DNA from: Penelope pileata
Lineage: Eukaryota > Chordata > Aves > Galliformes > Cracidae
Length of the DNA: 64,000 nt
Reading direction: 5' to 3'
NCBI GenBank assembly: GCA_013396635.1
Contig: WBMW01000471.1
Coordinates: forward strand, 932,765 to 996,764
Shown one piece after another: positions 37,304-48,380 of the stretch. How positions within the stretch are numbered: position 1 is the first letter of the stretch; every line of letters begins with the position of its first letter. The notes under the pieces are model-generated. The model worked only from the letters and a program-made list of their open reading frames with translations. It was not told the origin of the DNA and made no database searches. The position numbers and the translations under genes are program-made.

Positions 37304-39836
37304 CTCCGAGCAGGACGGCAGCCGCCAGCCCCCACCCTCCGGGGAGGCCCACGCGTGGGAACGACCCCGTCACCCCGCGTGCAGAACTCCTGAACAGCAG
37401 AGCCTGCAACCGCTGCTGGCAGCCAGCACGTTTAGCACGGACATTTCTTAACCCCGTTGAGAACAGCCTTGCGAGCCCAGTGTGCAGCTGCTCTTCCAGA
37501 CCATCGGGCTGAACAGGTTTCACCTGCTGTGCTTCCCAAAGGTCTGGACAGCACTGGCTGCACCCAGACCCACAACCATGTCCAGCCTGGCCCCAGCTGC
37601 TCCACGAGGCAGCCTCCAGAGGTGGGAGCGAAGTTCATGTCCCCCTCGGGCTCAGCTCCCCCCAGGGACATGCTGGAGCTCAGCAGGTTCCCACTGAGGT
37701 TTGTCATTAAGTGACTGCAGCACAGCACCAAAGCATGAGAACATAAACCTCATTCATTTTCCTTCATGAGTCAACTTCGGGTTTGCATCTGCTCCGTTTC
37801 TAAGTGCCTTCACTGCCTGCATTGCTCTCTCTGCTCTTTCCCAGCTGCTGCTCAGGTGAGCAAACCACAGAGGACGCGCTGTGGCTTCCAGTGCAAGGGC
37901 TGGGCACTGCCCATGGCTGTCGGCATGGCACAGGCTGTGCTGCCCTCCTCCCCACACACAGAGAGGCTACAATCAGCATTCATGGCAAACGGTTAAACCA
38001 AGGGCTCACCCCTTCCACAGAGGAAGCCCCAAGCCTGGGCATTTCCTAACCAGCAGAGCTACAATCTGGTTGCTAAACCCCACCTCCGATTACAGCCAGC
38101 ATAACCCATCAGATGGGAGAAGAGAGGCCAGATAGAAAGGTCACAGGGATGGTAAGGAGGAGGGAAGAGGCAGGAGGGAAATGACTGATTATATGATTAA
38201 TGACTCTGCTCATTAGTCCTGTGCCTGTACGATTGAGCCACCTTCCTTCAGTTCCAGGCGTGAGCAGCAGAGAGGGACGGATCTGGGCAAGCACACGTGC
38301 TGCCCATGTTAAAATCTGCAGAGCAAGAAGGTGGTGACAGGAGCGGCCTCCAAGGTGGCTCTTCCCATCCCCTGTGTTTGGGGAGGGTCACAGAGCCAGC
38401 CCCAGTGCAGGCACAGCATGCACTGCCACCGCAGCACCCCAGGCTGCTACAGAAAATGACAGGGAAAGGTGGAGGGGCCGGGCAGACACGACAGCTGTTA
38501 CAGGAGTCACACAGAAAGCTATGCTGCCCTATCCTTCACAAGCTTTTAATGCAATTTTAACCCCACCTGTGCAGCAGTGTCTCATGTTGGCCCTGCAGGA
38601 AGCAGAAGGCTGCACCTTGCAAGAACCCTGTGTAATGCTCCTAGGGGCACCGTCCCAGCAGGTTCCCACCACCAAACCACCCCATGGACCTGGGCTGCCA
38701 CGCAGCAAGGCCACCCCGCCGGGGGCTGAGCCCTGCCAGGGGAAGTGCCAGTGGTTGGCAGCATTGCTGATGGGCTATGGAAAAGATGTTGCCAAGGAAC
38801 TTTGCTTTCCTCTGAGGCACCCAGGTGTTAAGACACATAAATGGAGCGCAGTGGCCACAGATTTGCTGTAAGCTGTCTGTTGTCCTCTGCGTGGTGCGGC
38901 TGCAAAGGAAGAAGGGGAGGAACACACCTCAGCAGCACGTCTCCATTCACTCACCCCCACACAGTGCTCCGTGCTCCAACACAAACCCAGCAGCCACCTT
39001 CTCCGCCTCATCCATCTCCTCTCTTTCAATCCTGACTCACCAACCGAGCCCCTAAAACCCAGCGCAGAGCCCGCAGTGCCGATTCTTTCATCTCAAGGAC
39101 AAAGCAAAGTGAGCTCTCCCCTGGCTGAGGGTCAAGCCCTGAACTGCTCAATTCCACACAAACCTTTCCTTCCCCACTACCACAGCCGTACCACTCAGCG
39201 GCCACTGCCACAGGGAGCTGGGCCACTGCAGGAAGGAACCAATGGCAGCAGGGTGTGCCCCGTGCAAGTCCGTGAGTGCACAGCTGCCACCTCTTCACTG
39301 GCGATGTTATGTGCGTGCACTGCCCAATTGATTGATTGCATTTGCCATTCTGCAGCTACAAACAGGCAGTTCTGTGCTGGAAGCCCACAGGCTGCTTCAC
39401 AGTGTGTTCAGAAATGGGCTGAGAGAAACAATTTGCAGTGTGTGACACCAAACACAGATCTGGGGCGTGCAACCAAACTCCGACCTCGGTGCTGGGCTCC
39501 CTAGTGAGGGGCCGGACAGGGCTGCGGCCCCAGTGACACTGTGTGACAGCCCCATGGGGAGGGCATCATGGCCTGCAGCTCCCTCAGGGCCTGCAGCCCC
39601 TCACAGGGAGCAGAGGGCAGCGACAGGGCTCGAGGGAACAGCATGGAGCTGTCACGGGAGGGTCAGGTGGGGCTGAGGAAAGGCTCTGCCCCGGAGGTGT
39701 GCGCATGGCACAGTGCCCAGGGCAGTGCCGCGACCCCAATGCCGGAGCTCAGGCAGTGCTGGGACACTCCTCCCGCGGAGCACGGTACCCCCAAGCCCTG
39801 CAGGCCCAGCCCAGCAGCGCACAACCTCCTGCCAGG

Positions 39837-39856
39837 ACTCCAACTCCCAGCGATCC
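39837..39856 (+). promoter_or_regulatory. TRIM32: ZNF143/Staf-like site
   Basis: ACTCCAACTCCCAGCGATCC resembles the ZNF143 binding element (ACTACAATTCCCAGAATGC type) common in vertebrate housekeeping promoters. It lies about 100 bases before the exon 1 donor and is repeated at 40683-40702. Confidence 0.4.
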
Positions 39857-39859
39857 CCG

Positions 39860-39939
39860 CGGCGCACAGCAGACGTCACGGCAGCGCGGCGGCGCGGGGC
39901 ATGCCGGGGAGCGGTGCGCGGCCCGGGAGTGGCGAGCAG
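39860..39939 (+). other. TRIM32: TRIM32 non-coding exon 1 (first copy; 5' end approximate)
   Basis: Inside the CpG island a strong donor (GAGCAG followed by GTAAGG) closes an exon at 39939. This would splice to the acceptor before 42728. The transcription start is not visible and the left boundary is an estimate. The same exon and donor occur again with the exon ending at 40785, because the whole region is duplicated. If the duplication is an assembly artefact, there is only one real exon 1. Confidence 0.55.
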
Positions 39940-39970
39940 GTAAGGCGCAGAGCGGGCCCCGCGGCGCGTG

Positions 39971-39984
39971 GCGCCCCCTGCAGG
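39971..39984 (-). promoter_or_regulatory. TRIM32: CTCF-like motif in TRIM32 island
   Basis: The minus strand reads CCTGCAGGGGGCGC, one mismatch to the CTCF core consensus. It lies 32 bases inside TRIM32 intron 1 and is duplicated at 40817-40830. Confidence 0.4.
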
Positions 39985-40240
39985 CGGGGCGGGCGGGGCG
40001 GGCGGACTCCCCCGTCAGCGGGCCGGGCCTCGGGGCCGGGCCAGGCGGGAGGGGGCGGCGGGGCCGCAGCGCTGTGGGGCCGCCTCGTAGGGCCCGGCCG
40101 GGCCGCGAAGCCCGGGGCAGCCGCCCTCACCGCCAGGCACTGAGCGGGCCCTGAGGGCTCGTACCGCCCCGTGGGGCAGAGGCAGCGGGTGCTGCCTCGC
40201 GCGAGAGAGAACTGCGCGGCCGCCGCCTCCATTCGGCGTT

Positions 40241-40276
40241 AATGAACGCGCTAATGAACGCGCTAATGAACGCGCT
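40241..40276. repeat. 12-bp tandem repeat AATGAACGCGCT x3
   Basis: Three exact head-to-tail copies lie at the right edge of the CpG island. The duplicated block has two copies at 41087-41110. Copy-number difference of this type is what two alleles of one locus would show. Confidence 0.95.
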
Positions 40277-40537
40277 CTGACAGCGGCTTTCAGTGCTGCT
40301 CCCACGGTGGGGTCTCCGCGCTGTCACCTCGCCCTTCCCTCAGCGACTCTCCTGACGCTGCCAAGGCAAATAATAATGAATTTTGTATCCGATGTTTAAT
40401 TTTTAAAAACCGCTTCAAAACGCAGCTCGTCAGCCCTCGCAGGAACCTGGCAGGGCTCGCGCTGCTTCTTCCACAGCCCAGGCGCTGCTCAGAAGAAAAG
40501 GCCATCGAGTGCCACAGAGCCCGGGGATCCGCGCCGC

Positions 40538-40538
40538 N
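40538..40538. other. Undetermined base (n) at duplication junction
   Basis: This is the only ambiguous base I noticed in the window. It sits exactly between the two copies of the duplicated promoter block, as expected for a join between overlapping contigs that were not merged. Confidence 0.9.
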
Positions 40539-41371
40539 GGAGGTGTGGGCATGGCACAGTGCCCAGGGCAGTGCCGCGGCCCCAATGCCGGAGCTCAGGC
40601 AGTGCTGGGACACTCCTCCCGCGGAGCACGGTACCCCCAAGCCCTGCAGGCCCAGCCCAGCAGCGCACAACCTCCTGCCAGGACTCCAACTCCCAGCGAT
40701 CCCCGCGGCGCACAGCAGACGTCACGGCAGCGCGGCGGCGCGGGGCATGCCGGGGAGCGGTGCGCGGCCCGGGAGTGGCGAGCAGGTAAGGCGCAGAGCG
40801 GGCCCCGCGGCGCGTGGCGCCCCCTGCAGGCGGGGCGGGCGGGGCGGGCGGACTCCCCCGTCAGCGGGCCGGGCCTCGGGGCCGGGCCAGGCGGGAGGGG
40901 GCGGCGGGGCCGCAGCGCTGTGGGGCCGCCTCGTAGGGCCCGGCCGGGCCGCGAAGCCCGGGGCAGCCGCCCTCACCGCCAGGCACTGAGCGGGCCCTGA
41001 GGGCTCGTACCGCCCCGTGGGGCAGAGGCAGCGGGTGCTGCCTCGCGCGAGAGAGAACTGCGCGGCCGCCGCCTCCATTCGGCGTTAATGAACGCGCTAA
41101 TGAACGCGCTCTGACAGCGGCTTTCAGTGCTGCTCCCACGGTGGGGTCTCCGCGCTGTCACCTCGCCCTTCCCTCAGCGACTCTCCTGACGCTGCCAAGG
41201 CAAATAATAATGAATTTTGTATCCGATGTTTAATTTTTAAAAACCGCTTCAAAACGCAGCTCGTCAGCCCTCGCAGGAACCTGGCAGGGCTCGCGCTGCT
41301 TCTTCCACAGCCCAGGCGCTGCTCAGAAGAAAAGGCCATCGAGTGCCACAGAGCCCGGGGATCCGCGCCGC
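40539..41371. repeat. Tandem duplication, copy 2 (833 bp)
   Basis: This is the second copy of the 39693-40537 block, starting directly after the undetermined base at 40538. It has only two AATGAACGCGCT units (41087-41110), which explains the 12-bp length difference. After 41371 the sequence is unique. Confidence 0.95.
40540..41110 (+). promoter_or_regulatory. TRIM32: TRIM32 CpG-island promoter (second copy)
   Basis: This is a near-identical second copy of the promoter island, shifted by 846 bases, with all the same elements: ZNF143-like motif 40683-40702, exon 1 donor at 40786-40787, and CTCF-like motif 40817-40830. This copy is joined to the unique sequence leading to the TRIM32 coding exon. 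Confidence 0.6.
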
Positions 41372-42727
41372 GCGGTTCTGCTGCAGCACTGCCATAAATC
41401 CAGATGTATTTTTTTCTCTCTCTCTGTACAAACATAAAGAACTTTGCTTTGTTGCAGTCTTCTCCTTCCACCCGAGCCAACGCTAAACTGAAATACACGG
41501 AACCTCTCTGTGTGAAATGCTCCAGAGGATGGAGCAGGAGAACGCAGCAGGGAAGGAAGCGATACTCAGAGAAATCCAGAGCTGTCTGCTCACGTCCCTC
41601 TGCGAGCAGCTCTTCGTTTTAAAGACTAACTGCTTCCTTCCCCTCCTCGCCCCCTAAAGAAATGTTTTCTCCCCGTTTCTTTTAAATAAGCGACGCAGAG
41701 GCATTGAAATCCAGTCTGCTGAATAATAACTTAATGATGTGAACCCTGCTCTGTTCCTTGTGAATGGATGGCTGCTCCGGCAAGAGAGCTGCTGGGAGCT
41801 GCTCCCTGCTGGCTTGGACACGAGGAGGAAAAAACCTGGGCTGAAGTTAAATGGCAACCACAGAGATACAAAACCGAACCAAAATATAAGAACGAAGGCA
41901 ATGCTGCAAGATGACGGAATAAGGAGAAATTACATGCAATTAAGGGAAGTTCAGGATCTAACAGTGAACGCACGCAGTCTGTGTTAACAAGCATTGGGTT
42001 TGTCTGTTAAATCCCCCACAGAACTCTGCTGCATTTATTTGTGTGCTGAAGCACGATGCAGCATGGCACAGGTTAACGATGTACACTGCTCTGAAGGCTT
42101 CAGCGTGTGTTTTCTCTTTATACAGTCAACCACGGGATGAGTGGAAGCTGACAAATCATTCCTTCTAGGTTTACCTCCTGGCAAACATATGAAACCTTGA
42201 CAATCCATTTTGGCTTTCTCGAAAAGCAGTTTAAACCAACCACATTTATTTCATTCGTATCTGGTGTCTTATCTGAATGTAGGTCTCCAGAGGTGATATA
42301 TTAATGTCCTAAAGCGTTGCACCATCTGGTTCCTCTTTTGATGCGCAACATCTGAACGCTTGGTTTAATCTCTCTGGGTTTCAGAGTAAATTATGTAAAC
42401 TCACAGGCTTGGCAGCAGGAGATGGGCACCATGAGGGGATGATTCAGTCATCAATATCTATTGGGCTTCCTTATTGCTTCCATTACACTTCTTTCAGTTC
42501 CACTTATAAATTTTGCAAGTGAATAATTCATTGCACTAGAAGCTGCAAGTTAGTTTTAGAATTTGCCCACTCTGAGATTAGCTATGATTAATCTACCCTT
42601 TCCAAATGTGGGAAAGCCAACTGGGTTTCTGTTTTCCAGGGCTGGGAGATAAATCAGAAATAAACTGCATGTATATGTAACTGCTGGTGATGACATAAAT
42701 CACACTTTCTTTTCTCTTTCTGGACAG
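40786..42727 (+). other. TRIM32: TRIM32 intron 1
   Basis: This intron runs from the second-copy donor (GTAAGG) to the acceptor before the coding exon, about 1.9 kb. If copy 1 is used it starts at 39940. The right half (about 42000-42720) is AT-rich with no open frames of note. The acceptor is preceded by a long T/C tract (TTTCTTTTCTCTTTCTGG). Confidence 0.65.
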
Positions 42728-42791
42728 AATTGGAGCACCTTGGAGTAAATGTGAGCAGATTTTGCATTCGCTAAAGCTGCCTCGGAAAGCA
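42728..42791 (+). other. TRIM32: TRIM32 exon 2, 5'UTR part
   Basis: A pyrimidine-rich tract ending in an AG at 42726-42727 makes a good splice acceptor 64 bases before the TRIM32 start codon. The 5'UTR between them contains an ATG (from 42749) that is not in the TRIM32 frame and meets a TGA almost at once. Mammalian TRIM32 has the same plan, with a short non-coding first exon joined to one exon that carries the whole coding region. Confidence 0.7.
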
Positions 42792-44735
42792 ATGGCTTCT
42801 GCCCCTCAGCTCAACTCGGATGCGCTCCGAGAGGTCCTGGAGTGCCCCATTTGCATGGAGTCCTTTACTGAGGAGCACCTGAGACCCAAGCTCTTACACT
42901 GCGGGCACACCATCTGCAAACAGTGCTTGGAGAAGCTCCTGGCAAACAGCATTAACGGGATACGCTGCCCCTTCTGCAGCAAAATCACCCGGATCACAAA
43001 CTTAGCTCAACTGACTGACAATCTGACTGTGCTGAAGATCATAGACACCACAGGACTGGGGGAAGTGGTGGGTGTTCTCATGTGCAAGGCCTGTGGGAGA
43101 AGGCTGCCAAGACACTTTTGCAAGAGCTGTGGCTTGGTTTTATGTGAGCCGTGCAAGGAGACATCACACGTGGCCCAAGGGCATAGTGTCATTGCTATCA
43201 AAGAAGCTGCTGAAGAGCGTAGGAGGGAATTTGGGACAAGGCTTGCCAGGCTTCGGGAGCTCATGGATGATCTGCAGAAAAGAAAAGCATCTCTGGAGGG
43301 TGTTTCGAGAGACCTGCAATCTAGATACAGAGCAGTTCTGCAAGATTACAGCAGAGAAGAGCGCAAGATCCAGGAGGAGCTGGCCAGGTCACGCAAGTTC
43401 TTCACCACCTCTTTGTCTGAAGTGGAGAAGGTGAATAATCAGGTAATGGAGGAACAAGCTTATCTGCTGAACTTAGCAGAAGTGCAGATACTGTCTCGCT
43501 GTGATTATTTCCTTGCCAAAATAAAGCAAGGAGATATAGCTCTCTTGGAGGAGGCAGCAGATGAGGAAGAACCAGAACTGACAAACAATCTCCCAAGGGA
43601 GCTGACTCTTCATGAGGTTGAACTCCTTAAGGTGAGCCATGTGGGACCACTGCAGATTGGGCAGGTGGTGAAGAAACCCCGGACCGTTAACATGGAAGAA
43701 TCACTCATGGAAACAGCAGCGTCCTCATCGGCATCCTTCAGGGAGCCTGACCCGGTGCCAGAAGCAGCCAGCTGCACGCCACATTCCTCCCCAGCCAAGC
43801 CGAGGATGCCTGAAGCAGCCGCCAGCATCCAGCAGTGTCACTTCATCAAGAAGATGGGCTCCAAGGGCAGCCTGCCGGGGATGTTCAATCTGCCCGTCAG
43901 CTTACACGTCACTCTCCAAGGAGAGGTGCTTGTGGCAGACCGAGGCAACTTCCGAATCCAGGTTTTCACCCGCAAGGGTTTCCTGAAGGAGATCCGCCGG
44001 AGCCCCAGCGGAATCGATAGTTTTGTATTGAGCTTCCTCGGAGCAGACTTGCCCAATTTGACTCCCCTGTCTGTCACCATGAACTGCCATGGCCTGATAG
44101 GGGTGACCGACAGCTACGATAACTCTGTCAAGGTGTACACCATGGATGGCCACTGTGTGGCATGTCACAGGAGCCAGCTAAGCAAGCCCTGGGGCATCGC
44201 AGCCCTGCCCTCCGGGCAGTTCGTGGTGACCGACGTGGAAGGGGGGAAGCTCTGGTGCTTCACCGTGGACCGTGGCGTGGGGGTGGTGAAGTACAGCTGC
44301 TTGTGTAGCGCCGTGCGCCCCAAGTTTGTCACCTGTGATGCTGAAGGGACCATATACTTCACTCAGGGGCTGGGGCTGAACCTGGAAAACCGCCAGTACG
44401 AACACCACTTAGAAGGGGGCTTTTCCATTGGCTCCGTCGGCCCCGACGGGCAGCTGGGACGCCAGATCAGCCACTTCTTCTCCGAGAACGAGGATTTCAG
44501 GTGCATTGCTGGGATGTGCGTGGATGCCAGGGGAGACCTCATTGTTGCTGACAGCAGCCGTAAAGAAATCCTGCATTTTCCTAAAGGAGGTGGCTACAAT
44601 ATCTTAATCCGGGAAGGACTCACCTGCCCCGTCGGTATTGCCATTACTCCCAAAGGGCAGCTGTTGGTGCTGGACTGTTGGGATCACTGCATTAAGATCT
44701 ACAGTTACCATCTGAGAAGATATTCCACCCCTTAA
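42792..44735 (+). CDS. TRIM32: TRIM32, E3 ubiquitin ligase (RING, B-box, coiled coil, NHL)
   Basis: This is a 647-residue TRIM-NHL ubiquitin ligase, complete in one exon and close to the human length (653). The RING finger spans residues 18-62, with zinc ligands C18, C21, C37, H39, C42, C45, C59 and C62. A B-box follows at about 98-131 (C98, C101, C110, C113, C118, C121, H126, H131). The coiled coil covers about 136-233, then an acidic and Ser/Pro-rich linker leads to six NHL repeats from about 364 to the C-terminus, which ends HLRRYSTP as in mammals. The family is cytoplasmic and ubiquitinates muscle and signalling proteins; human mutations cause limb-girdle muscular dystrophy and Bardet-Biedl syndrome 11. 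I chose the ATG at 42792 (purine at -3, G at +4). The open frame extends ten codons further up, but only to a TTG. The gene is nested antisense in an ASTN2 intron. Confidence 0.98.
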   Translation: MASAPQLNSDALREVLECPICMESFTEEHLRPKLLHCGHTICKQCLEKLLANSINGIRCPFCSKITRITNLAQLTDNLTVLKIIDTTGLGEVVGVLMCKACGRRLPRHFCKSCGLVLCEPCKETSHVAQGHSVIAIKEAAEERRREFGTRLARLRELMDDLQKRKASLEGVSRDLQSRYRAVLQDYSREERKIQEELARSRKFFTTSLSEVEKVNNQVMEEQAYLLNLAEVQILSRCDYFLAKIKQGDIALLEEAADEEEPELTNNLPRELTLHEVELLKVSHVGPLQIGQVVKKPRTVNMEESLMETAASSSASFREPDPVPEAASCTPHSSPAKPRMPEAAASIQQCHFIKKMGSKGSLPGMFNLPVSLHVTLQGEVLVADRGNFRIQVFTRKGFLKEIRRSPSGIDSFVLSFLGADLPNLTPLSVTMNCHGLIGVTDSYDNSVKVYTMDGHCVACHRSQLSKPWGIAALPSGQFVVTDVEGGKLWCFTVDRGVGVVKYSCLCSAVRPKFVTCDAEGTIYFTQGLGLNLENRQYEHHLEGGFSIGSVGPDGQLGRQISHFFSENEDFRCIAGMCVDARGDLIVADSSRKEILHFPKGGGYNILIREGLTCPVGIAITPKGQLLVLDCWDHCIKIYSYHLRRYSTP

Positions 44736-44955
44736 AGGCATTTCTCTGTTTAAAGCCCCTTTCATTAGTAGCAGTTCTTCCAGCCTCCTTGTCATCTAAT
44801 AGGAACCAGTGTCAAACGTTCAGGAAGACTGTGCCATAGCCAGTGGGGTTTGGCACAGAGGCCGTCACGTTTTGTGTTTAGAAATAACTAACGTCATGGT
44901 GGTCTGCATTTTCTCTTTTTGAATCTGTACAATAAAAAAGAAAAGCATGAAGGAA
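44736..44955 (+). other. TRIM32: TRIM32 3'UTR
   Basis: The sequence after the TAA is short and ends around an AATAAA polyadenylation signal at 44931-44936, so the predicted 3'UTR is about 220 bases. The cleavage position is inferred from the usual spacing of 10-30 bases. A longer 3'UTR using a more distal signal is possible. Confidence 0.55.
44931..44936 (+). terminator. TRIM32: TRIM32 polyadenylation signal AATAAA
   Basis: A canonical AATAAA hexamer lies 196 bases after the TRIM32 stop codon, in A-rich sequence. It is the first canonical signal downstream of the gene on this strand. Confidence 0.65.
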
Positions 44956-45399
44956 AGGATCCTTCTGGAATATTGGTTCTTTGCTAAATGACCAGTCACT
45001 CCATAAACCTTCTCACCTCCTTATTCCGCATCGACTACAACTTCAGCCATTGCACCTTTCTTTGTGCCATAAACACTGACTGACTGCTCTAAATCACCTT
45101 CCTTTAGGGGACTAGAGAGGCAATCCTCTTCTCGCCATGGTACTCGCAAGGAACTCGGTAGCAGTTGTCTGGGCAACTACAAGAGAAAGCAATTTCTGCT
45201 TGCAGCACTGCATAAAACAAAATAGCCCTCTTAAACTGCACAGAGATGGAGCTCCGCTTTCAAACCGACGAGCGAGGGTTTTCTCTCTCCACTTTTCTGG
45301 CATTCAGGAGATCGCCCCTGTCGTGCCGTTTGTGAATCGTGTCTGTTCAGTGTGAAGTGAGTACAGTGCAATCGTGGGAGACCGAGCTGAGCCGGGGAG

Positions 45400-45413
45400 C
45401 TGCCCTCTGATGG
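45400..45413 (-). promoter_or_regulatory. CTCF-like motif downstream of TRIM32
   Basis: The minus strand reads CCATCAGAGGGCAG, one mismatch to the CTCF core. It is about 460 bases beyond the TRIM32 polyadenylation signal, in the same orientation as the motif at 37290. Confidence 0.35.
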
Positions 45414-48049
45414 CAGCAGGGTCTTCATTACTGCTAAGAATTCTGCTGGGTAGAAGGGGGGAGAAGGGTGGGGGTTGGAGATAAAAATCAGGGGAAATCT
45501 ACTGTTGATGTTCAGAGGTGTTCTGTCATTAAATGTAGGGTGGGGGGCATGAGGCTGGGAGGTGGCGGTAAGCGGGATCTCGTGCCACTCATCGTGTGTT
45601 CCACTTCACCATTCTGCATTCGGGATCATCACACTTAGCAAGAGGTTTCCACCCATCTGCACTTTGCTGGGGATAGTGGGGGGTTGCTTCACTTTTATTC
45701 CTGTAGTCCTCAAGCACATCCGTCGGTGCGTTGCCTTTTTCTCCTTGCACAGCAAAACGCCGCGTTCCTCAGCGTCTTTATGGCACCAGCAGGCACCAGA
45801 GTTCGTGTTCATCACGGCTTTGGGCCAAATGAAGCACAAAACTGCAGCTGTGTGAACCAAGCCCCCACAGTGCTGCTCTCCTCGCTGATAAATGTGTACC
45901 TCAGTGTGGTGCTGCTTGCCTGGAATAGTTTATTGAAGGGAAGACGCATTTAAATAGGACCCAGTGGTAGCATGTTAATCTGCCACAGATAATAGTTACA
46001 CTGCAGTGCGTTTATTTGTTGCTATCAACAACATAGTTGCAAATTTGGGGGCAGGGCAGACAATATAAAAGCTGATTTTATGGTGGCTGCCATGCTGTAG
46101 CAAATGGTTTGCTACTTGTCCTACAACTTGGATGCAACAGGTGATTTTTTCAAGCTCCCATATACTTTCCCCTGGTGAAGGAGGAAAGTAAAACAGGCTT
46201 CAGAGCAGCTGTGGGGTTTCTAGGAGCAGCTCTGGGAGCAGAACCCTTTTGGTAGAATTTTATTTTTTCCTCTCCCTGTTGTGCTCAGGCAAAGCACGGA
46301 GCAGGGCCAGCACAAGGAGACCCAGCTGTGTGATGGAGGTGCCCCCTGACCAGGACAACCTCCTGTTTTTCTCACTGTCAAACACTGGAAAAAGCTCTTG
46401 GAGAAGGGGGTAGGAGCTCGGAGGGAATGATTAGCAGGGGAGATGATGGAAGACACTAAGGGAGCCCAAGGGAATGCAATCCCCCCTTCCCCCAGGAGCT
46501 GCTCTGTGTATTTGCTAAGGCTGTTAACATGCACATAACTATTTACATTCTCTGCTTCTCTTTTTGGGTGGGAGGGGGCAGTTGCCCGAGGTGTGTAACA
46601 GCAATGTGGGAAGCTGATCTCATCTTGCATGTATGTTTTTGGGAGATGACTACTAGTACCCAGACCTTCTGCAGTTAATTACACTGTAACTCAAGGCATT
46701 TTTTCCAGTATTATGGTAATGGCAGCTCCTCTCCTACTGATCTCTTTTAAACATCTCTCCTGTTCATAAGAACTGCTCCAAGCAGGAAGCTACCGTGGAC
46801 TTGAATAATTGAAGCAATATTATCTATGATAATATGTACCTCTGTCGTTTGCTGTTCCAATGGAATTTTTTTTGCAATAAACATCACACTCCTAGCAAGA
46901 ACGTTTCCTGGTGTGCTTAAAGGGACATAAAAGCTGGTCCAGTAGAGGACTGAGCTGTTGTTTACCCAGTCTGCTACTGGTTGCACAGCTCAAAGAAAGC
47001 ATCTCATCTGCTTCTCACCCAGAGACTGGGGAAGAACAGCACTGCTCTGCCATGCATTGGTGGGACAAGGCAGGGCTGGGGTGCCTGGGTGTGCTTTGTC
47101 TGCAGCTCTTCTAGTCTTGGGGTTCAGACAGAAAAGGGAAAAAGGAAACCTGCTGTCCTCAGCCCAGGGTATGCCCTTCCCCTGACCCCACTGGACAGTG
47201 ACTGAGGTGGTGAGCAGAGCTGGATCTGTGGCCGTGGGGCCCCCAAAATGTGCTGACCGTCTGCCAAATGAGGGGAGACGGAGGCGTTAAGGGCCGTGAT
47301 GGAACAGTTTTGCTTCTGCTCTTTACCTGGAGAAAGAACTTGTCTGGCTGTACGTATGTGTTTGATTTTTAAAGGTTCTGTAATAAAGGAAAAATTGATC
47401 CAATTAAAAGTGCATTGCAACCGGCTCACTTTGTGATTCGAAACACTTCATCCCCTCCCCTTGGTGGCAGGTTGGTGGGAACCAGCCCTGCTCACACAAC
47501 GGCCACGAGCCCCCTCGTGCTGTCAGGATGGGAGGACACATCTGACCTCTGTGGCATCTCTCACGTAACCTCACCCAACTCTACCCACCCCACCAACAAA
47601 CAGCAGTTTCTTACATCCCCTCGCTGCGATGCTCCCGCAGGGCCCACACCTCACACTCCGAATATTTCGATAAATCCTGCAAAATGTCTGCGTAGGGGCA
47701 ATGTGTTTACACAGAGCCAAAGGAGAGCGAAGCAGCGCTGTCCCCAGCTCTCAAAGCCCTCGGTGTGTCAGCAGCACGTGCGAGCTGCCCTGCTTCCCAG
47801 CACAGCTGCCCAGCTGGGTGAGGGCTCTTATTCCTCGTGCTCACCTCGCATGATGTGAAGCAGCTCTTTAAGCAGCGACGAGCTGTCTGTTATCAAACCT
47901 ATACGATCCTCACGGAGTGACTGCTGAGCTGCGCTGCGAGCCTCTCCCCGACGCCTTCCGAGGAGTTATGATTTCTTAGGGCAGAGGCAACGAAGCTGCC
48001 AACATTTGTTCTGGGCAGCAGCCGACAGCCACGGCCCCGCAAGGGATGA

Positions 48050-48380
48050 GGGGGAGAGATCGTTTCTTAATCAAAGGGGGCAGAGCCACAAAAGTAAAAA
48101 TAAAGCCAGATGCTTTCAGTTTTTTCTTAAGTGATTTTTCTGGGTCATTACTCAATGTGAGGATTTAAAGTTATTTCATTTTGCACAACTAATTACTCTG
48201 CTCGCCTGGTAATTCTGGATTACAATGAGCAGTGCATAAGGTCGTTGAGCAGACTGAGTCACAGCACATATTTCAGTCTAAACTGAATTTCACGGCAACC
48301 AGCTAGATTGTTTTTCCCTCCTCTGAACAAAATGTCAATATCTGAGGGTTTGAAATAAATATAATGATATAAACCACAAG
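48050..48380. promoter_or_regulatory. Candidate conserved non-coding element
   Basis: This AT-rich island has ACTAATTACTCTG, TGGTAATTCTGGATTAC and GTTATTTCATTTTGC, in intron sequence 3 kb beyond TRIM32. There is no coding frame. Confidence 0.3.

Larger units (their letters stand above)
39694..40260 (+). promoter_or_regulatory. TRIM32: TRIM32 CpG-island promoter (first copy)
   Basis: A dense CpG island starts at about 39.69 kb and ends at about 40.26 kb. There is no obvious TATA box. Visible elements are a CRE-like ACGTCA at 39873, a ZNF143/Staf-like motif at 39837-39856 (ACTCCAACTCCCAGCGATCC), GC boxes around 39985-40010, and a CTCF-like GCGCCCCCTGCAGG at 39971-39984. The donor at 39940 indicates plus-strand transcription towards TRIM32. 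Island boundaries are judged by eye. Confidence 0.75.
39693..40537. repeat. Tandem duplication, copy 1 (845 bp)
   Basis: This block starts GGAGGTGTGCGCATGG and ends GGATCCGCGCCGC, immediately before a single n at 40538. It is repeated directly from 40539. Differences I found are gcgc/gggc near the start, cgacc/cggcc 34 bases later, and three rather than two copies of the 12-bp unit AATGAACGCGCT (40241-40276). Everything else I compared is identical. Confidence 0.95.

Noticed and set aside
39543..41000. Arg/Gly/Ala-rich open frames across the CpG island, occurring twice
   Set aside because: They are translations of the GC-rich promoter and appear twice only because the DNA is duplicated. They have no protein similarity.
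42762..42791. TRIM32 start at 42762
   Set aside because: The codon there is TTG. The first in-frame ATG is at 42792, in good context and at the position expected from mammals.
46881..46886. Distal AATAAA as a TRIM32 polyadenylation site
   Set aside because: It lies about 2 kb beyond the stop and a good signal exists at 44931. Without transcript data I kept only the proximal site.
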